Shown here in pieces: positions 10,783 through 19,828 of a DNA stretch of 64,000 bases (positions are counted from its first letter, which is position 1; each line of letters opens with the position of its first letter). The notes under the pieces are model-generated. The model was not told the origin of the DNA and did not search any database. It saw nothing but the letters and a program-made list of their open reading frames with translations. This DNA is from Pseudomonas sp. ADAK18 (lineage in GTDB: Bacteria; Pseudomonadota; Gammaproteobacteria; Pseudomonadales; Pseudomonadaceae): NCBI RefSeq assembly GCF_012935695.1, contig NZ_CP052859.1, positions 2,893,001 to 2,957,000 of the forward strand, given 5' to 3'. A program made the position numbers and the translations under genes.

Positions 10783-11181
10783 TTAGAAAGCGTCGAAGGC
10801 GCCCGGCAGCAATTGCTCCAGGGTCCAGATGCGCGTGGCCGCCGGGTCACTGCCCTGGCAAATCACCACCGCATCCTTGGCCATCAACTCCAGCATCACC
10901 TGGCGGCAGGCACCGCAAGGGCTTATCAGTGAAACGTTTGGTGCATAGACAGCCATGACCTTGAAGCTTCCCGGCGCATGGCCCTGACTAATGGCACTGA
11001 ATAAGGCGCTGCGCTCGGCACAGTTGGTCAGCCCGTAAGAGATGTTCTCCACGTTGCAGCCCTGTACCACCTCACCGTCGGCGGTCAGCAACGCCGCACC
11101 GACAGGAAAATGGGAGTACGGCGAATAGGTGCACTGCGCAGCACGCTTCGCCTGCTCCATCAAACGCTCTTCAATAGTCAT
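10783..11181 (-). CDS. cdd: Cytidine deaminase
   Basis: 132 residues, the short homotetrameric type. It converts cytidine and deoxycytidine to the uridine forms. The zinc site is complete: the first Cys ligand and catalytic Glu in TNCAERSAL, and the two other Cys ligands in SPCGACRQ. The family's substrate loop NVENISYG is present. It is the first gene of the minus-strand nucleoside operon, about 50 bases before nupC, so it feeds deaminated nucleosides to DeoA. ATG at 11181 is the only good start. Confidence 0.95.
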   Translation of the reverse strand: MTIEERLMEQAKRAAQCTYSPYSHFPVGAALLTADGEVVQGCNVENISYGLTNCAERSALFSAISQGHAPGSFKVMAVYAPNVSLISPCGACRQVMLELMAKDAVVICQGSDPAATRIWTLEQLLPGAFDAF

Positions 11182-11476
11182 TCACAGTGCCATCCCATTT
11201 TTTTGCGGCCACGGCCAGGCAGGTCGTGGCGCTATTATTTTGGTATTTAAATAACATTTTCTGTGAATATTCAATCTTTTTTAAACGGAAGTGAACAAAG
11301 GTAACTGCCGGACACTCCCCTCGCCTCCAGCACGCACATTTATCGCACGCAGCATCACTGGAAGCCTCAATCGGTTTCACCCATAAAACGTCAACCCTCG
11401 CCGCGCGTTACCTCGTGAGGCACGTCGCGGTGAAATGCATTGCCGATGTGCATTTTCGTGCCAGATAAGAAACCTT

Positions 11477-11492
11477 GTTTCATATACGAAAC
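11477..11492. promoter_or_regulatory. Palindromic upstream site GTTTCATATACGAAAC
   Basis: An almost perfect 16-base dyad (arms GTTTC/GAAAC, extendable to TGTTTC/GAAACA) about 110 bases upstream of the start point predicted from the sigma-54 site at 11569. A similar arm pattern occurs twice before the porin gene at 27490-27536. The distance fits an enhancer site for a sigma-54 activator. It could instead be the operator of the IclR protein encoded at 16511. Confidence 0.6.
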
Positions 11493-11568
11493 ATCAATGC
11501 TTGTTACGAATACTTACAACCTATTAATAAATAAGCACTTTCCAACAAAGTCACTTCAATAAAAACAC

Positions 11569-11585
11569 CTGGCATTGTTCATGCA
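11569..11585 (+). promoter_or_regulatory. Sigma-54 promoter for the catabolic operon
   Basis: CTGGCATTGTTCATGCA matches the -24/-12 consensus (TGGCAC-N5-TTGCW) with GG and GC exactly ten bases apart. It lies 44 bases before the ATG of the first ABC gene. The same pattern, including the central GTTC, is found before the porin at 27551. No sigma-54 activator gene is in the window. Confidence 0.72.
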
Positions 11586-11628
11586 CTAAACGCCGTATCA
11601 CCTATAAAACAGACCAGAGACCCCTCCC

Positions 11629-12480
11629 ATGGCTGTGAATGAGATGCACGCCGTCGCCGCACAATGGAATACGCCTGTTCACAAGGAAGAGCTGGAGCCG
11701 ACTGAAATTGAGTTTCGTAACGTCGGTAAATGTTTCCCGGCCAAAGGAAAGTCCGAGGCCCCTTTCGCCATACGCGAGGTGAATTTCAAGATTCGTCGCG
11801 GTGAAGTGGTGTCGATCATTGGCCCATCGGGTTGCGGCAAGAGCACCATCCTTAATATGGGCTCGGGTCTGTATCGCCCCAGTGAAGGTGAAGTGTTCGT
11901 AGGCGGTGAAGCGGTCACCGGCCCCGTCCGCAAAGTCGCGTTCATGCTGCAGAAAGACCTGCTGATGCCGTGGCGCAGCATTCGCCGTAACGTCGAGTTG
12001 GGCCTGGAGATTCAAGGCGTCGCTCGGGCCAAGCGCGAAGCCGTGGCGAAAGAACTGCTGGACCGCTGCCATCTGCAGGGCTTCGCCGATCACTACCCCT
12101 TCCAATTGTCCGGCGGCATGCGCCAGCGTGCGGCACTGGCCCGTACCCTGGCGATTGATCCGCAGGTGCTGTTTCTCGATGAGCCGTTTTCCGCCCTCGA
12201 TGCCCAGACCAAGATGATCCTGCAACAGGACATGGCGCGAATGCTGTTCGATGAAAAGAAGACCGCGCTGTTCATCACCCACGACTTGATCGAAGGCATC
12301 GCCATGTCCGATCGGTTGCTGGTTATGAGCGCCCGCCCCGGCACCATCATCGAAGAAATCACCATCGACCTGCCGTTTCGCGACAACCCATTAGAGCGCC
12401 GCAAGCTGCCGGAAATCGGCCCGCTGGTTGGCCGCCTGATGGAGTTGCTGCAAGTGGGCGCCGACACCGAACTGCACTGA
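11629..12480 (+). CDS. ABC importer ATP-binding protein (SsuB/TauB/NMT1 type)
   Basis: 283 residues. It powers import of a small organic substrate together with the next two genes. Walker A GPSGCGKST, signature LSGGMRQR, Walker B VLFLDEPF with switch region ALDAQTK are all intact. The N-terminal 35 residues before EIEFRNVGKCF are a non-conserved extension, so an internal start is possible but no better one is obvious. First gene of a run of same-strand genes to 27248 with gaps of a few bases or ATGA overlaps. The subfamily typically handles sulfonates, nitrate, thiamine pyrimidines or aromatic acids. Confidence 0.92.
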   Translation: MAVNEMHAVAAQWNTPVHKEELEPTEIEFRNVGKCFPAKGKSEAPFAIREVNFKIRRGEVVSIIGPSGCGKSTILNMGSGLYRPSEGEVFVGGEAVTGPVRKVAFMLQKDLLMPWRSIRRNVELGLEIQGVARAKREAVAKELLDRCHLQGFADHYPFQLSGGMRQRAALARTLAIDPQVLFLDEPFSALDAQTKMILQQDMARMLFDEKKTALFITHDLIEGIAMSDRLLVMSARPGTIIEEITIDLPFRDNPLERRKLPEIGPLVGRLMELLQVGADTELH

Positions 12481-12519
12481 TCACCGTCCTTGATGCCCTT
12501 AACTGATTCCGGAGTGTCC

Positions 12520-13512
12520 ATGCTCACGTCTCTGTTTCAACGATTCTGCGTGCTCGGTCTTGGCCTCGGCCTGGCCGCCGGCGTCCAGGCGCAGCCTACT
12601 GACGTCACCTACCTGCTGCCGGCGCCACCCAACTCGCCGGCCTTTGCGCCATGGATTATTGCCAAGGAAAAAGGCTACTACGCCGCCCAGGACCTGAACC
12701 TGACGTTCATTGCCGCCAAGGGCGGTGTCGACGTGGCCAAGCAGATCGGTGCCGGCAATGCCTTGCTCGGCGGTGCGATTGGCGACACGCCGATTGTGGT
12801 CCGGGCCAATGGCATTCCGGTGCGCGCAGTGGCCGTACTGGGGGCCGGCGGCGTGACGATGATTGCCACCAACGCTGGCGACAACATCAACACCGTCAGC
12901 GACCTCAAGGGCAAGACCATGACGGTGATGTCCTACTCCGACACCACCTACTACGCCCTCCTCGCCACCCTGCGCAAAGCCGGCTTGAGCAAGACCGACG
13001 TCAACATCCAGGCCGCCGGCCCTGCCGGGGTCTGGCAGTTGTTCTCGGCCAACAAGGCCCAGGCCATGGCGGGTGTACCGGACTGGGTGGTCAATGCCCA
13101 GGAGGCCGGACTGAACGTCAAGCTGATTCCCCAGGACCAGATTTTCGAAAGCATGGCCCAGGCGATCCTCGCTTCCGATGACGCGATTAAAAACCACCCA
13201 CAAGTGGTGCGTGGCGTGGTCCAGGCCACCCTGCAAGGCATGCGCGACATCATTGCCGACCCGCGCGCCGCCGCCGTGACCTTCGCCAAAGCGGTCCCAG
13301 CCTACGCCGGCAAGGAAGACTCCCTGGAGAAGGTGTTCAAGCTTTACGTCGAGCACGTTTACGCCAACCAGAGCGTACTCGGCCACATCGACCCCGCTCG
13401 CCTGGACAAGGTCCGCCAGTTCTACGTCAGCGAAGGCATCGTCAGCCAGGAACCCAAGCTCGACGAGCTCTACACCAACCAGTTCGTCGACCCGCCGTTG
13501 GCTGCGCAATAA
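12520..13512 (+). CDS. ABC importer periplasmic substrate-binding protein (NMT1/SsuA-like)
   Basis: 330 residues from ATG 12520, preceded by GGAG; the frame is open further upstream but this start gives a clean Sec signal peptide (RFCVLGLGLGLAAGVQAQ, cleavage near residue 25). The mature part has the NMT1/SsuA pattern: an early strand TYLLPAPPNSP, IAKEKGYYAAQDLNL, GGVDVAKQIGAG and GDTPIVVRANGIP. Members bind sulfonates, thiamine precursors or aromatic compounds. It forms an importer with the ATPase before it and the permease after it. The ligand is unknown but should be the substrate of the downstream enzymes. Confidence 0.9.
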   Translation: MLTSLFQRFCVLGLGLGLAAGVQAQPTDVTYLLPAPPNSPAFAPWIIAKEKGYYAAQDLNLTFIAAKGGVDVAKQIGAGNALLGGAIGDTPIVVRANGIPVRAVAVLGAGGVTMIATNAGDNINTVSDLKGKTMTVMSYSDTTYYALLATLRKAGLSKTDVNIQAAGPAGVWQLFSANKAQAMAGVPDWVVNAQEAGLNVKLIPQDQIFESMAQAILASDDAIKNHPQVVRGVVQATLQGMRDIIADPRAAAVTFAKAVPAYAGKEDSLEKVFKLYVEHVYANQSVLGHIDPARLDKVRQFYVSEGIVSQEPKLDELYTNQFVDPPLAAQ

Positions 13513-13540
13513 CGGCCTGTGACCACAAGGTAACGACACG

Positions 13541-14317
13541 ATGAAAAACCTTAATACCTCCATGCTCGGCAGCGCTGTGCTGTTGATGCTGTTCCTGGCG
13601 CTCTGGCAATGGGGCCCGGGACTGCTGGGCATGCCCGAATTCGTCATGCCCCAACTGAGCCGCGTGGCCCAGGAAAGCCTGGTGATGTGGCACACCGGCG
13701 GCCTGCTGGAACACACCCTGATCACGGCGCTGGAGATCATCGTCGGCTTCGGCCTGGGCGCCCTGCTGGGCGTAGTGATTGGCGTCTCGCTCGGCTTGTC
13801 GCCGGCGGCTGAGGCCATGTTGTCGCCGTACATCCTGGCCTTGCAGATCGCCCCGAAGGTGGCCTTTGCGCCGCTGTTCGTGATGTGGCTGGGCTACACC
13901 ATCTACCCGAAAATCCTGATCGCCATCCTGATCGTGTTTTTCCCGGTGATGATCAACGTGCTGTCGGCAATCCGTACCGTTGACCCCGACATGATCAACC
14001 TGGTGCGCACCATGAACGCCAGCCGCTGGCAGATCTTTCGCCTGGTGGAGTTCCCTTCGGCCATGGCCGCGCTGTTCTCCGGCTTGCGCATCGCTTCAAC
14101 CCTGGCAGTGATCGGCGTCACCGTCGGTGAACTGGTGGGCGGTAACCAGGGCCTGGGCTTCCTGCTGGTGGACGCCGAAGGCCAAGGCAACACCGCAGGC
14201 GTGTTCGTCGCCATCGTCATGCTCACCCTGATCGGCGTGATCGCCTACGGCGCCGTGGTCTGGGCCGAAAAACGCGTCCTGCACTACATGCCCAAAGCTA
14301 TGTTGAGTACCCAATGA
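13541..14317 (+). CDS. ABC importer permease
   Basis: 258 residues with about six membrane segments, the standard BPD_transp_1 permease. The cytoplasmic coupling loop with the EAA-like motif is visible as MNASRWQIFRLVEFPSAMAALFSGLRIA, discussed here only by its ends (about residues 157-184). It forms the membrane channel for the importer encoded by the two genes before it. Its stop overlaps the start of the following SDR gene (ATGATG), so the transporter and the first enzymes are translated together. Confidence 0.92.
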   Translation: MKNLNTSMLGSAVLLMLFLALWQWGPGLLGMPEFVMPQLSRVAQESLVMWHTGGLLEHTLITALEIIVGFGLGALLGVVIGVSLGLSPAAEAMLSPYILALQIAPKVAFAPLFVMWLGYTIYPKILIAILIVFFPVMINVLSAIRTVDPDMINLVRTMNASRWQIFRLVEFPSAMAALFSGLRIASTLAVIGVTVGELVGGNQGLGFLLVDAEGQGNTAGVFVAIVMLTLIGVIAYGAVVWAEKRVLHYMPKAMLSTQ

Positions 14318-15081
14318 TGACGAACCTCAATCGTTTACTCGAAGGTCGCCGGGTACTCGTTACCGGCGGTGCCCGTGGCCTGGGTTACGCCTTCGCCCAA
14401 GCCATCGGCCATGCCGGTGCCCGGGTGGTGATTGCCGACGTGCTGGCCGAGCGCGTACAACAGGCCGCCGCCGAGTTGCAGGGCCAGGGCCTGGATGTTC
14501 AAGCCGTGACGGTTGACCTCGCACAGCCTGCCTCCATCGACACCTGCATCAGTGAAACCCTGCGGGTGCTCGGTGGGCTGGATGGACTGGTCAACAACGC
14601 CTCGATCACCAATTCCGGCGGCAAAAGCTGCGAAGAGTTGAGCCTTGAGACCTGGGACCAGGTCATGCAAGTCAACGTGCGCGGCACCTGGCTGATGACC
14701 ACCGCCTGCCTGCCGGCCCTGCGCGCCAGCGGCCACGGAGCCATCGTCAACCTGGCCTCCGACACGCCGCTGTGGGGCGCGCCGAACCTGCTGGCTTACG
14801 TCGCCAGCAAGGGCGCGATCATCGCCATGACCCGCAGCCTGGCCCGCGAACTGGGGGCCGACAACATCACCGTCAACGCCATCGCGCCCGGCCTGGTGTT
14901 GGTGGAAGCCACCGCCTACGTGCCTGAAGCACGCCACCGTTTGTACAACGACCAGCGCGCCCTGAAGCGCCCGCAACTGCCCGAAGACGTCAGCGGCGCG
15001 GTGCTGTTTGCGCTGTCCGACCTTGCCCGCTTTATCACTGGACAAACCCTGCCGGTCAACGGCGGGTTCGTCATGCCTTGA
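14314..15081 (+). CDS. Short-chain dehydrogenase/reductase
   Basis: 255 residues, classical SDR. The NAD(P) site is TGGARGLGYAF, the NNAS strand is LVNNASIT, the catalytic Tyr and Lys are in YVASKGAI and the Ser lies in VNLASDT. An Asp at the end of the second strand (VVIADVLAER) suggests NAD preference. It should oxidise or reduce an alcohol, dihydrodiol or keto intermediate in the pathway. The C-terminal FITGQTLPVNGGFVMP is typical. The gene overlaps the ABC permease and is followed 13 bases later by a cupin gene. Confidence 0.9.
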   Translation: MMTNLNRLLEGRRVLVTGGARGLGYAFAQAIGHAGARVVIADVLAERVQQAAAELQGQGLDVQAVTVDLAQPASIDTCISETLRVLGGLDGLVNNASITNSGGKSCEELSLETWDQVMQVNVRGTWLMTTACLPALRASGHGAIVNLASDTPLWGAPNLLAYVASKGAIIAMTRSLARELGADNITVNAIAPGLVLVEATAYVPEARHRLYNDQRALKRPQLPEDVSGAVLFALSDLARFITGQTLPVNGGFVMP

Positions 15082-15094
15082 TCTGGAGACTGCC

Positions 15095-15634
15095 ATGACC
15101 GACCTATCCGCTTCGCAAGACACCCCGAAAACCTGGGAACGACCCGCTGGCGCGAGCCTGGAGAGCTGGATGAGCACCCGTATCGCGCGCTACGAGACGC
15201 GTAAATACGACTGGGATGCCTTGAAGTTCCAGGCCGACTACGACCCCAAGTTCCGCCGCGCGCAAATGCGTTATATCGGCACGGGCGGCACCGGGGTCAG
15301 CACCGACATGAACACCATCCCGTCGGAGCACTTCACCTTTTCCACCATGGTAATTCCGGCCGGTCACGAGGGGCCACCGCACCTGCACACCGACGTCGAA
15401 GAAGTGTTCTTCGTGCTGCGGGGCAAACTCAAGGTGGTGATCGAGAAGGACGGGGAACGCTTTGAAACCATCCTCACCGACCGCGACGTGATCTCCGTAC
15501 CGCCAGGCGTCTACCGCGAAGAAATCAACATCGGCGATGAAGACGCGCTGATGTGCGTGATGCTCGGGGCGAAAAAGCCCGTCACCCCGACTTACCCGCC
15601 AGAGCACCCTCTGGCCTCGATCAAGCGCGGATAA
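15095..15634 (+). CDS. Cupin-domain protein
   Basis: 179 residues from ATG 15095, which follows GGAG; the longer open frame lies inside the SDR gene. A single cupin barrel is visible: GHEGPPHLHTDVEEVFFVLRG (positions about 88-108) supplies the H-x-H-x5-E metal ligands of motif 1. Motif 2 is weak (PPGVYREEIN), where the usual second His is replaced. It may be a small metal-dependent isomerase or dioxygenase or just a binding protein. It lies in the catabolic operon between an SDR and an alpha/beta hydrolase. Confidence 0.82.
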   Translation: MTDLSASQDTPKTWERPAGASLESWMSTRIARYETRKYDWDALKFQADYDPKFRRAQMRYIGTGGTGVSTDMNTIPSEHFTFSTMVIPAGHEGPPHLHTDVEEVFFVLRGKLKVVIEKDGERFETILTDRDVISVPPGVYREEINIGDEDALMCVMLGAKKPVTPTYPPEHPLASIKRG

Positions 15635-15638
15635 GCCC

Positions 15639-16514
15639 ATGTTACCCAGCGTCGATCACACCCCATTGACCGCGACCCTCGAGGCTCGCCTGGTCGCCGA
15701 CTTTCCTCAGCGCACGCTGACGATCGACGGTGGCCGGCAGGCCCTGCGTGAGTGCGGCAGCGGCCCGGCCATTGTCCTGCTCCACGGCATCGGCTCGGGC
15801 GCAGCCTCGTGGTTGCAGGTCGCGCAACAATTGGCCCCCGGCGCTCGGGTGATCGCCTGGGACGCCCCTGGCTATGGCGACTCCACGCCGCTGGAAGACC
15901 TGGCACCGAAGGCCGAGGCCTATGCCCAACGCCTTTTGCAATTGCTCGACGGCCTGCACATCGAGCACTGCGTGCTGGTCGGCCATTCCCTGGGCGCCCT
16001 GACCGCCGTAGCGTTTGCCCGCTTGCATGCCAACCGGGTCAGCCGCCTGGTGCTGATCAGCCCGGCCCGTGGCTACGGCGATCCGTCCCGTAGCCAGCAA
16101 CGCCAGGAGGTGCGCACCAAGCGCCTGCGGTCGCTGGAACAGGTGGGCATCCAGGGTAACGCCGAGCAACGCAGCGCCCATATGGTGTCCGCAAAGGCCT
16201 CGCCACAGGCTCTCGCGTGGGTGCGCTGGAACATGGCGCGGCTCAACCCCGACGGTTATCGCCAGGCCATCGAACTGCTGTGTGGCGACGATCTGTTGCG
16301 CCACGCCCCGCTGTCGATGCCGTGTGAAGTGCATTGCGGGCAGGACGACGGCATTACCCCACCGGAGGGCTGCCTGCCTCTGGCCAAGGCCCTGGGTGCG
16401 CACTTGAGCCTGATCGCCGACGCCGGGCACGCCAGCCCCATCGAACAACCGCTGGTGGTTGCAGGCCGCCTGGCCTTTGCCATCAAAGAATCCCTGACAG
16501 GTAGAACCCTATGA
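15639..16514 (+). CDS. Alpha/beta hydrolase
   Basis: 291 residues with the hydrolase fold. The nucleophile elbow is GHSLGA (Ser about residue 111), the oxyanion strand is VLLHGIGSG and the catalytic His is in ADAGHASP near residue 267. The family includes C-C hydrolases of meta-cleavage pathways, enol-lactonases and esterases. Since an extradiol-type VOC protein is encoded in the same operon, hydrolysis of a ring-fission product is a reasonable inference. Its stop overlaps the ATG of the IclR regulator by ATGA. Confidence 0.88.
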   Translation: MLPSVDHTPLTATLEARLVADFPQRTLTIDGGRQALRECGSGPAIVLLHGIGSGAASWLQVAQQLAPGARVIAWDAPGYGDSTPLEDLAPKAEAYAQRLLQLLDGLHIEHCVLVGHSLGALTAVAFARLHANRVSRLVLISPARGYGDPSRSQQRQEVRTKRLRSLEQVGIQGNAEQRSAHMVSAKASPQALAWVRWNMARLNPDGYRQAIELLCGDDLLRHAPLSMPCEVHCGQDDGITPPEGCLPLAKALGAHLSLIADAGHASPIEQPLVVAGRLAFAIKESLTGRTL

Positions 16515-17344
16515 ACGACTCAGATCTGCTGAAGGACGCTCAGGACAAATACATCGTGCCAGGCCTGGAGCGCGGTCTGCTGCTGCTCTGCGAATTCACC
16601 CGGCGCAATCGCACCCTGACCGCACCGGAACTGGCGCGGCGACTGGCCCTACCACGCTCGACGATCTTTCGCCTGCTCACCACCCTGGAAACCATGGGTT
16701 TCGTCACCCGCAGCGGCAATGAATACCGCCTCGGCATGTCGGTGTTGCGCCTGGGCTTTGAATACCTCGCGTCCCTGGAGCTGACCGAACTGGGTCAACC
16801 GTTGCTGGCGCGGCTGTGCGACCGGCTCAACTACCCCAGCAACCTGGTGGTGCGTGACGGGCGTTCGATTGTGTACGTGGCCAAGGTTTCGCCGCCGTCG
16901 GTGTTCTCCAGTGCGGTCAACGTCGGCACCCGCCTGCCGGCCCATGCCACCGTGCTGGGACGCATCCTGTTGGAAGACCTGTCCCTGACCGAGCTGCGCG
17001 AGTTGTACCCGGAGGAACACCTGGAACAGCACTCCGAATGCACGCCGAAAACCGTGATGGAACTGTTCAACATGGTTCAAGCCGACCGTCAGCGTGGCTT
17101 CGTCAGTGGCGAAGGGTTCTTCGAGTCGGCGATCTCCACCGTCGCCGCACCGGTACGCGACCAGAGTGGACGCATTGCCGCAGCGCTGGGCGTGACCATC
17201 CCCACCACCCAGATCGGCCATGTGAACTTTCAGGAACTGCTGTCGCAGGTGAGACGCAGCGCCGATGAGTTGTCCCACCTGCTCAACTACAACGGCGGTG
17301 CCCACGACGGGCAGCCCCGTGTCACCGCACTGATGAGAGATTGA
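16511..17344 (+). CDS. IclR-family transcriptional regulator
   Basis: 277 residues. The N-terminal winged helix covers about residues 13-75 (ELARRLALPRSTIFRLLTTL is the recognition region) and the C-terminal effector domain about 90-260, with HATVLGRIL and GFFESAISTVAAPVRDQSG typical of IclR proteins. These regulators bind aromatic acids or other pathway intermediates. It is inside the operon it probably controls, overlapping the hydrolase gene before it. The palindromes at 11477 and before the porin are candidate operators, although those promoters look sigma-54 dependent, which is unusual for IclR control. Confidence 0.92.
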   Translation: MNDSDLLKDAQDKYIVPGLERGLLLLCEFTRRNRTLTAPELARRLALPRSTIFRLLTTLETMGFVTRSGNEYRLGMSVLRLGFEYLASLELTELGQPLLARLCDRLNYPSNLVVRDGRSIVYVAKVSPPSVFSSAVNVGTRLPAHATVLGRILLEDLSLTELRELYPEEHLEQHSECTPKTVMELFNMVQADRQRGFVSGEGFFESAISTVAAPVRDQSGRIAAALGVTIPTTQIGHVNFQELLSQVRRSADELSHLLNYNGGAHDGQPRVTALMRD

Positions 17345-17345
17345 G

Positions 17346-18143
17346 ATGAGCCTTTATCAACTGCAAGGTCGCACGGCGATCGTCACGGGCGGCTCCTCCG
17401 GCATTGGCTTGGCGTGCGTCGAGTTGCTGCTGGAAGCCGGCGCGGCAGTCGCCTTTTGTGGGCGCAATGAAGAACGTCTGCGCAGCGCTGAAGCGCAACT
17501 GCGTCAACGCTTTCCCGATGCGCGCCTGCTGGCCGAGGTCTGTAACGTACTCGACGCCCAATCGGTCAAGGCCTTTGCGGCCGCCAGCGAGCGTGCACTG
17601 GGCGCCGCCAGCGTGTTGATCAACAACGCCGGGCAAGGCCGTGTTTCAACCTTCCAGGACACCAGCGATGACGCCTGGACCGAAGAGCTGAACCTGAAAT
17701 TCTTCTCGGTGATTCACCCGGTCCGCGCCTTCAAGGCGCAGCTCAAGGCACAGACCGACGCGGCCATCGTGTGCGTCAACTCGCTGCTGGCCAGCCAGCC
17801 GGAGCCGCACATGGTCGCCACCTCCGCCGCCCGCGCCGGGGTGATGAACCTGGTGCGCTCGATGGCCACCGAGTTTGCGCCTGACGGTATTCGGGTCAAC
17901 GGCATCCTCATCGGCCTGGTGGAATCCGGCCAATGGCGCCGCCGTTTCGAGGCACGTGAAGAGCGGGACCTGGACTGGAGCCAGTGGACCGCCCAACTGG
18001 CTCACAAAAAACACATTCCCTTGGGGCGCCTGGGCCTGCCGATTGAAGCGGCCCGCGCGATCCTGTTTCTGGCCTCGCCTCTGTCGGCTTACACCACAGG
18101 CAGCCATATCGATGTATCCGGAGGCCTGTCCCGCCATGCGTAA
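17346..18143 (+). CDS. Short-chain dehydrogenase/reductase, second copy in operon
   Basis: 265 residues. The cofactor site TGGSSGIGLACVELL and the NNAG strand (LINNAGQG) are clear. The catalytic residues differ from the textbook form: the usual Y-x3-K position reads MVATSAARAGVMNL, so the Tyr and Lys are replaced by Thr/Ser and Arg. The same divergence is seen in an SDR subgroup, but it means ordinary dehydrogenase chemistry is uncertain. It starts one base after the IclR stop and ends overlapping the ThDP enzyme by eight bases, so it belongs to the operon. Confidence 0.85.
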   Translation: MSLYQLQGRTAIVTGGSSGIGLACVELLLEAGAAVAFCGRNEERLRSAEAQLRQRFPDARLLAEVCNVLDAQSVKAFAAASERALGAASVLINNAGQGRVSTFQDTSDDAWTEELNLKFFSVIHPVRAFKAQLKAQTDAAIVCVNSLLASQPEPHMVATSAARAGVMNLVRSMATEFAPDGIRVNGILIGLVESGQWRRRFEAREERDLDWSQWTAQLAHKKHIPLGRLGLPIEAARAILFLASPLSAYTTGSHIDVSGGLSRHA

Positions 18144-19818
18144 TGAAAATACTGTCACCGTTGGCGCTGCTATCACGGCCTTTCTTGAGCAGTGCGATGT
18201 CAAAGCCGCCTTCGGCGTGATCTCGATCCACAACATGCCGATCCTCGACGCCTTTGCCGTGCGCGGCAATATCCGCTTTGTCATGTCCCGGGGTGAAGCC
18301 GGCGCGGCCAACATGGCCGACGCCTATGCCCGCACCACCGGTGGCCTGGGTGTGTGCCTAACGTCCACCGGCACCGCGGCCGGCAACGCCGCCGGTGCCC
18401 TGGTTGAAGCGCAAACCGCCGGCACGCCGCTGCTGCACATCACCGGGCAGATCGAAACGCCGTACCTGGACCAGGAACTGGCGTACATCCACGAAGCCCG
18501 TGACCAATTGAACATGCTCAAGGCCGTGTCGAAAGCCGCGTTTCGGGTGCGCAGTGTCGAGACCGCCATCAGCACCTTGAAGCTTGCGGTGCAGACCGCT
18601 CTGACGGTACCTACCGGGCCCGTCAGCGTCGAGATTCCGATCGACATCCAGTCGGCCTTCATTCCAATGCCCACCGACCTGACGCCCCTGCCGATCCCGG
18701 TCGCCGTCCCGCCCCGCGAAGCCCTCGACCTGGTGGCCGACCGATTGGCCAGTGCCAAGCGCCCGATGCTCTGGCTCGGCGGTGGCGCACGGCATGCCGG
18801 GCATGCGGTCAAGCGCCTGCTGGCGATGGGTGTGGGTGTGATCACCTCGACCCAGGGCCGTGGCGTGGTCAACGAGGACGACGAGCGCTGCCTCGGTGCG
18901 TTCTCGCAGAACAAACGGGTCGAGCAATTCCTGCAAACCTGTGACGCGCTGCTGATCGCCGGCTCCCGCCTGCGCAGTAACGAGACCTTCAAGTACGCGC
19001 TGAAATTGCCGCAAAACACCCTGCGCATTGACGCCAACCCGGCGATCGAAGGCCGTAGTTACGCCAGCGAACTGTTCATCTGCGGTGACGCGGCATTGGC
19101 CCTCGAAGGCCTGGCGGACCGTCTGGAAGGTCGCCTGCAGATCGACCCGAACTTCCTCGATGAACTCAAGGCCGTTCGCGAGCAATCCCGCCACCAACTG
19201 ATCGCTGACCTGGGCCCCTACTCGGCCATGGTCGAGCAACTGCAAGCCAGCACCGGTCGCAACTTCTCCTGGGTGCGCGACGTGACGTTGTCCAACAGCA
19301 TCTGGGGCAACCGTCTGCTGACGCTTTATCACCCACGTGCCGGCGTGCACGCCCTGGGTGGCGGCATTGGCCAAGGCCTGGCCATGGGCATCGGCGCGGC
19401 CGTGGCCGCCGCTGAAACGGCGCCAGAGCGCAAGGTGTTCGCCCTGGCCGGTGACGGCGGCTTCATCTTGAACCTGGGTGAACTGGCGACCCTGGTTCAG
19501 GAGAAAGCCAACCTGGTGATCCTGCTGATGAACGACCAGCGCTACGGCGTGATTCGCAACATCCAGGACGCGGTCTACGGCAGCCGCCATTGCTACGTCG
19601 ACCTGCACACCCCGGACTACACCCAGCTCGCCGAGTCCATGGGGCTGCGCCACGGGTTGGTCACCGACCTCAAGGATTTTGGCCGCGTCGTCGACAGCGC
19701 CCTGAGCCAGCCCGGCCCGTTCCTGCTGGAAGTCGACATGCTCAGCGTCGGCAACTTCGCCACCCAGTTCGCCGGCCCGCCCAACAGCGAAACCAAAGCC
19801 CAAAAGGCCAACGCCTGA
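18136..19818 (+). CDS. Thiamine-diphosphate-dependent enzyme (acetolactate synthase/benzoylformate decarboxylase-like)
   Basis: 560 residues from ATG 18136, overlapping the previous gene by eight bases; the frame is open earlier but only within the SDR gene. The N-terminal pyrimidine domain includes the catalytic Glu region (SRGEAGAANMADAYAR), and the C-terminal domain has the ThDP motif GDGGFIL ending at LMNDQRYG. Such enzymes decarboxylate or ligate 2-oxo acids. Release of an aldehyde from an aromatic or ring-opened 2-oxo acid, passed to the aldehyde dehydrogenase two genes later, is a sensible inference. The substrate is not defined. Confidence 0.9.
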   Translation: MRNENTVTVGAAITAFLEQCDVKAAFGVISIHNMPILDAFAVRGNIRFVMSRGEAGAANMADAYARTTGGLGVCLTSTGTAAGNAAGALVEAQTAGTPLLHITGQIETPYLDQELAYIHEARDQLNMLKAVSKAAFRVRSVETAISTLKLAVQTALTVPTGPVSVEIPIDIQSAFIPMPTDLTPLPIPVAVPPREALDLVADRLASAKRPMLWLGGGARHAGHAVKRLLAMGVGVITSTQGRGVVNEDDERCLGAFSQNKRVEQFLQTCDALLIAGSRLRSNETFKYALKLPQNTLRIDANPAIEGRSYASELFICGDAALALEGLADRLEGRLQIDPNFLDELKAVREQSRHQLIADLGPYSAMVEQLQASTGRNFSWVRDVTLSNSIWGNRLLTLYHPRAGVHALGGGIGQGLAMGIGAAVAAAETAPERKVFALAGDGGFILNLGELATLVQEKANLVILLMNDQRYGVIRNIQDAVYGSRHCYVDLHTPDYTQLAESMGLRHGLVTDLKDFGRVVDSALSQPGPFLLEVDMLSVGNFATQFAGPPNSETKAQKANA

Positions 19819-19828
19819 GGATCGCCCC

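Noticed and set aside
12499..13833. Minus-strand open frame of 444 codons opposite the ABC genes
   Set aside because: Antisense shadow of a typical binding-protein and permease pair with intact signal peptide and EAA loop.
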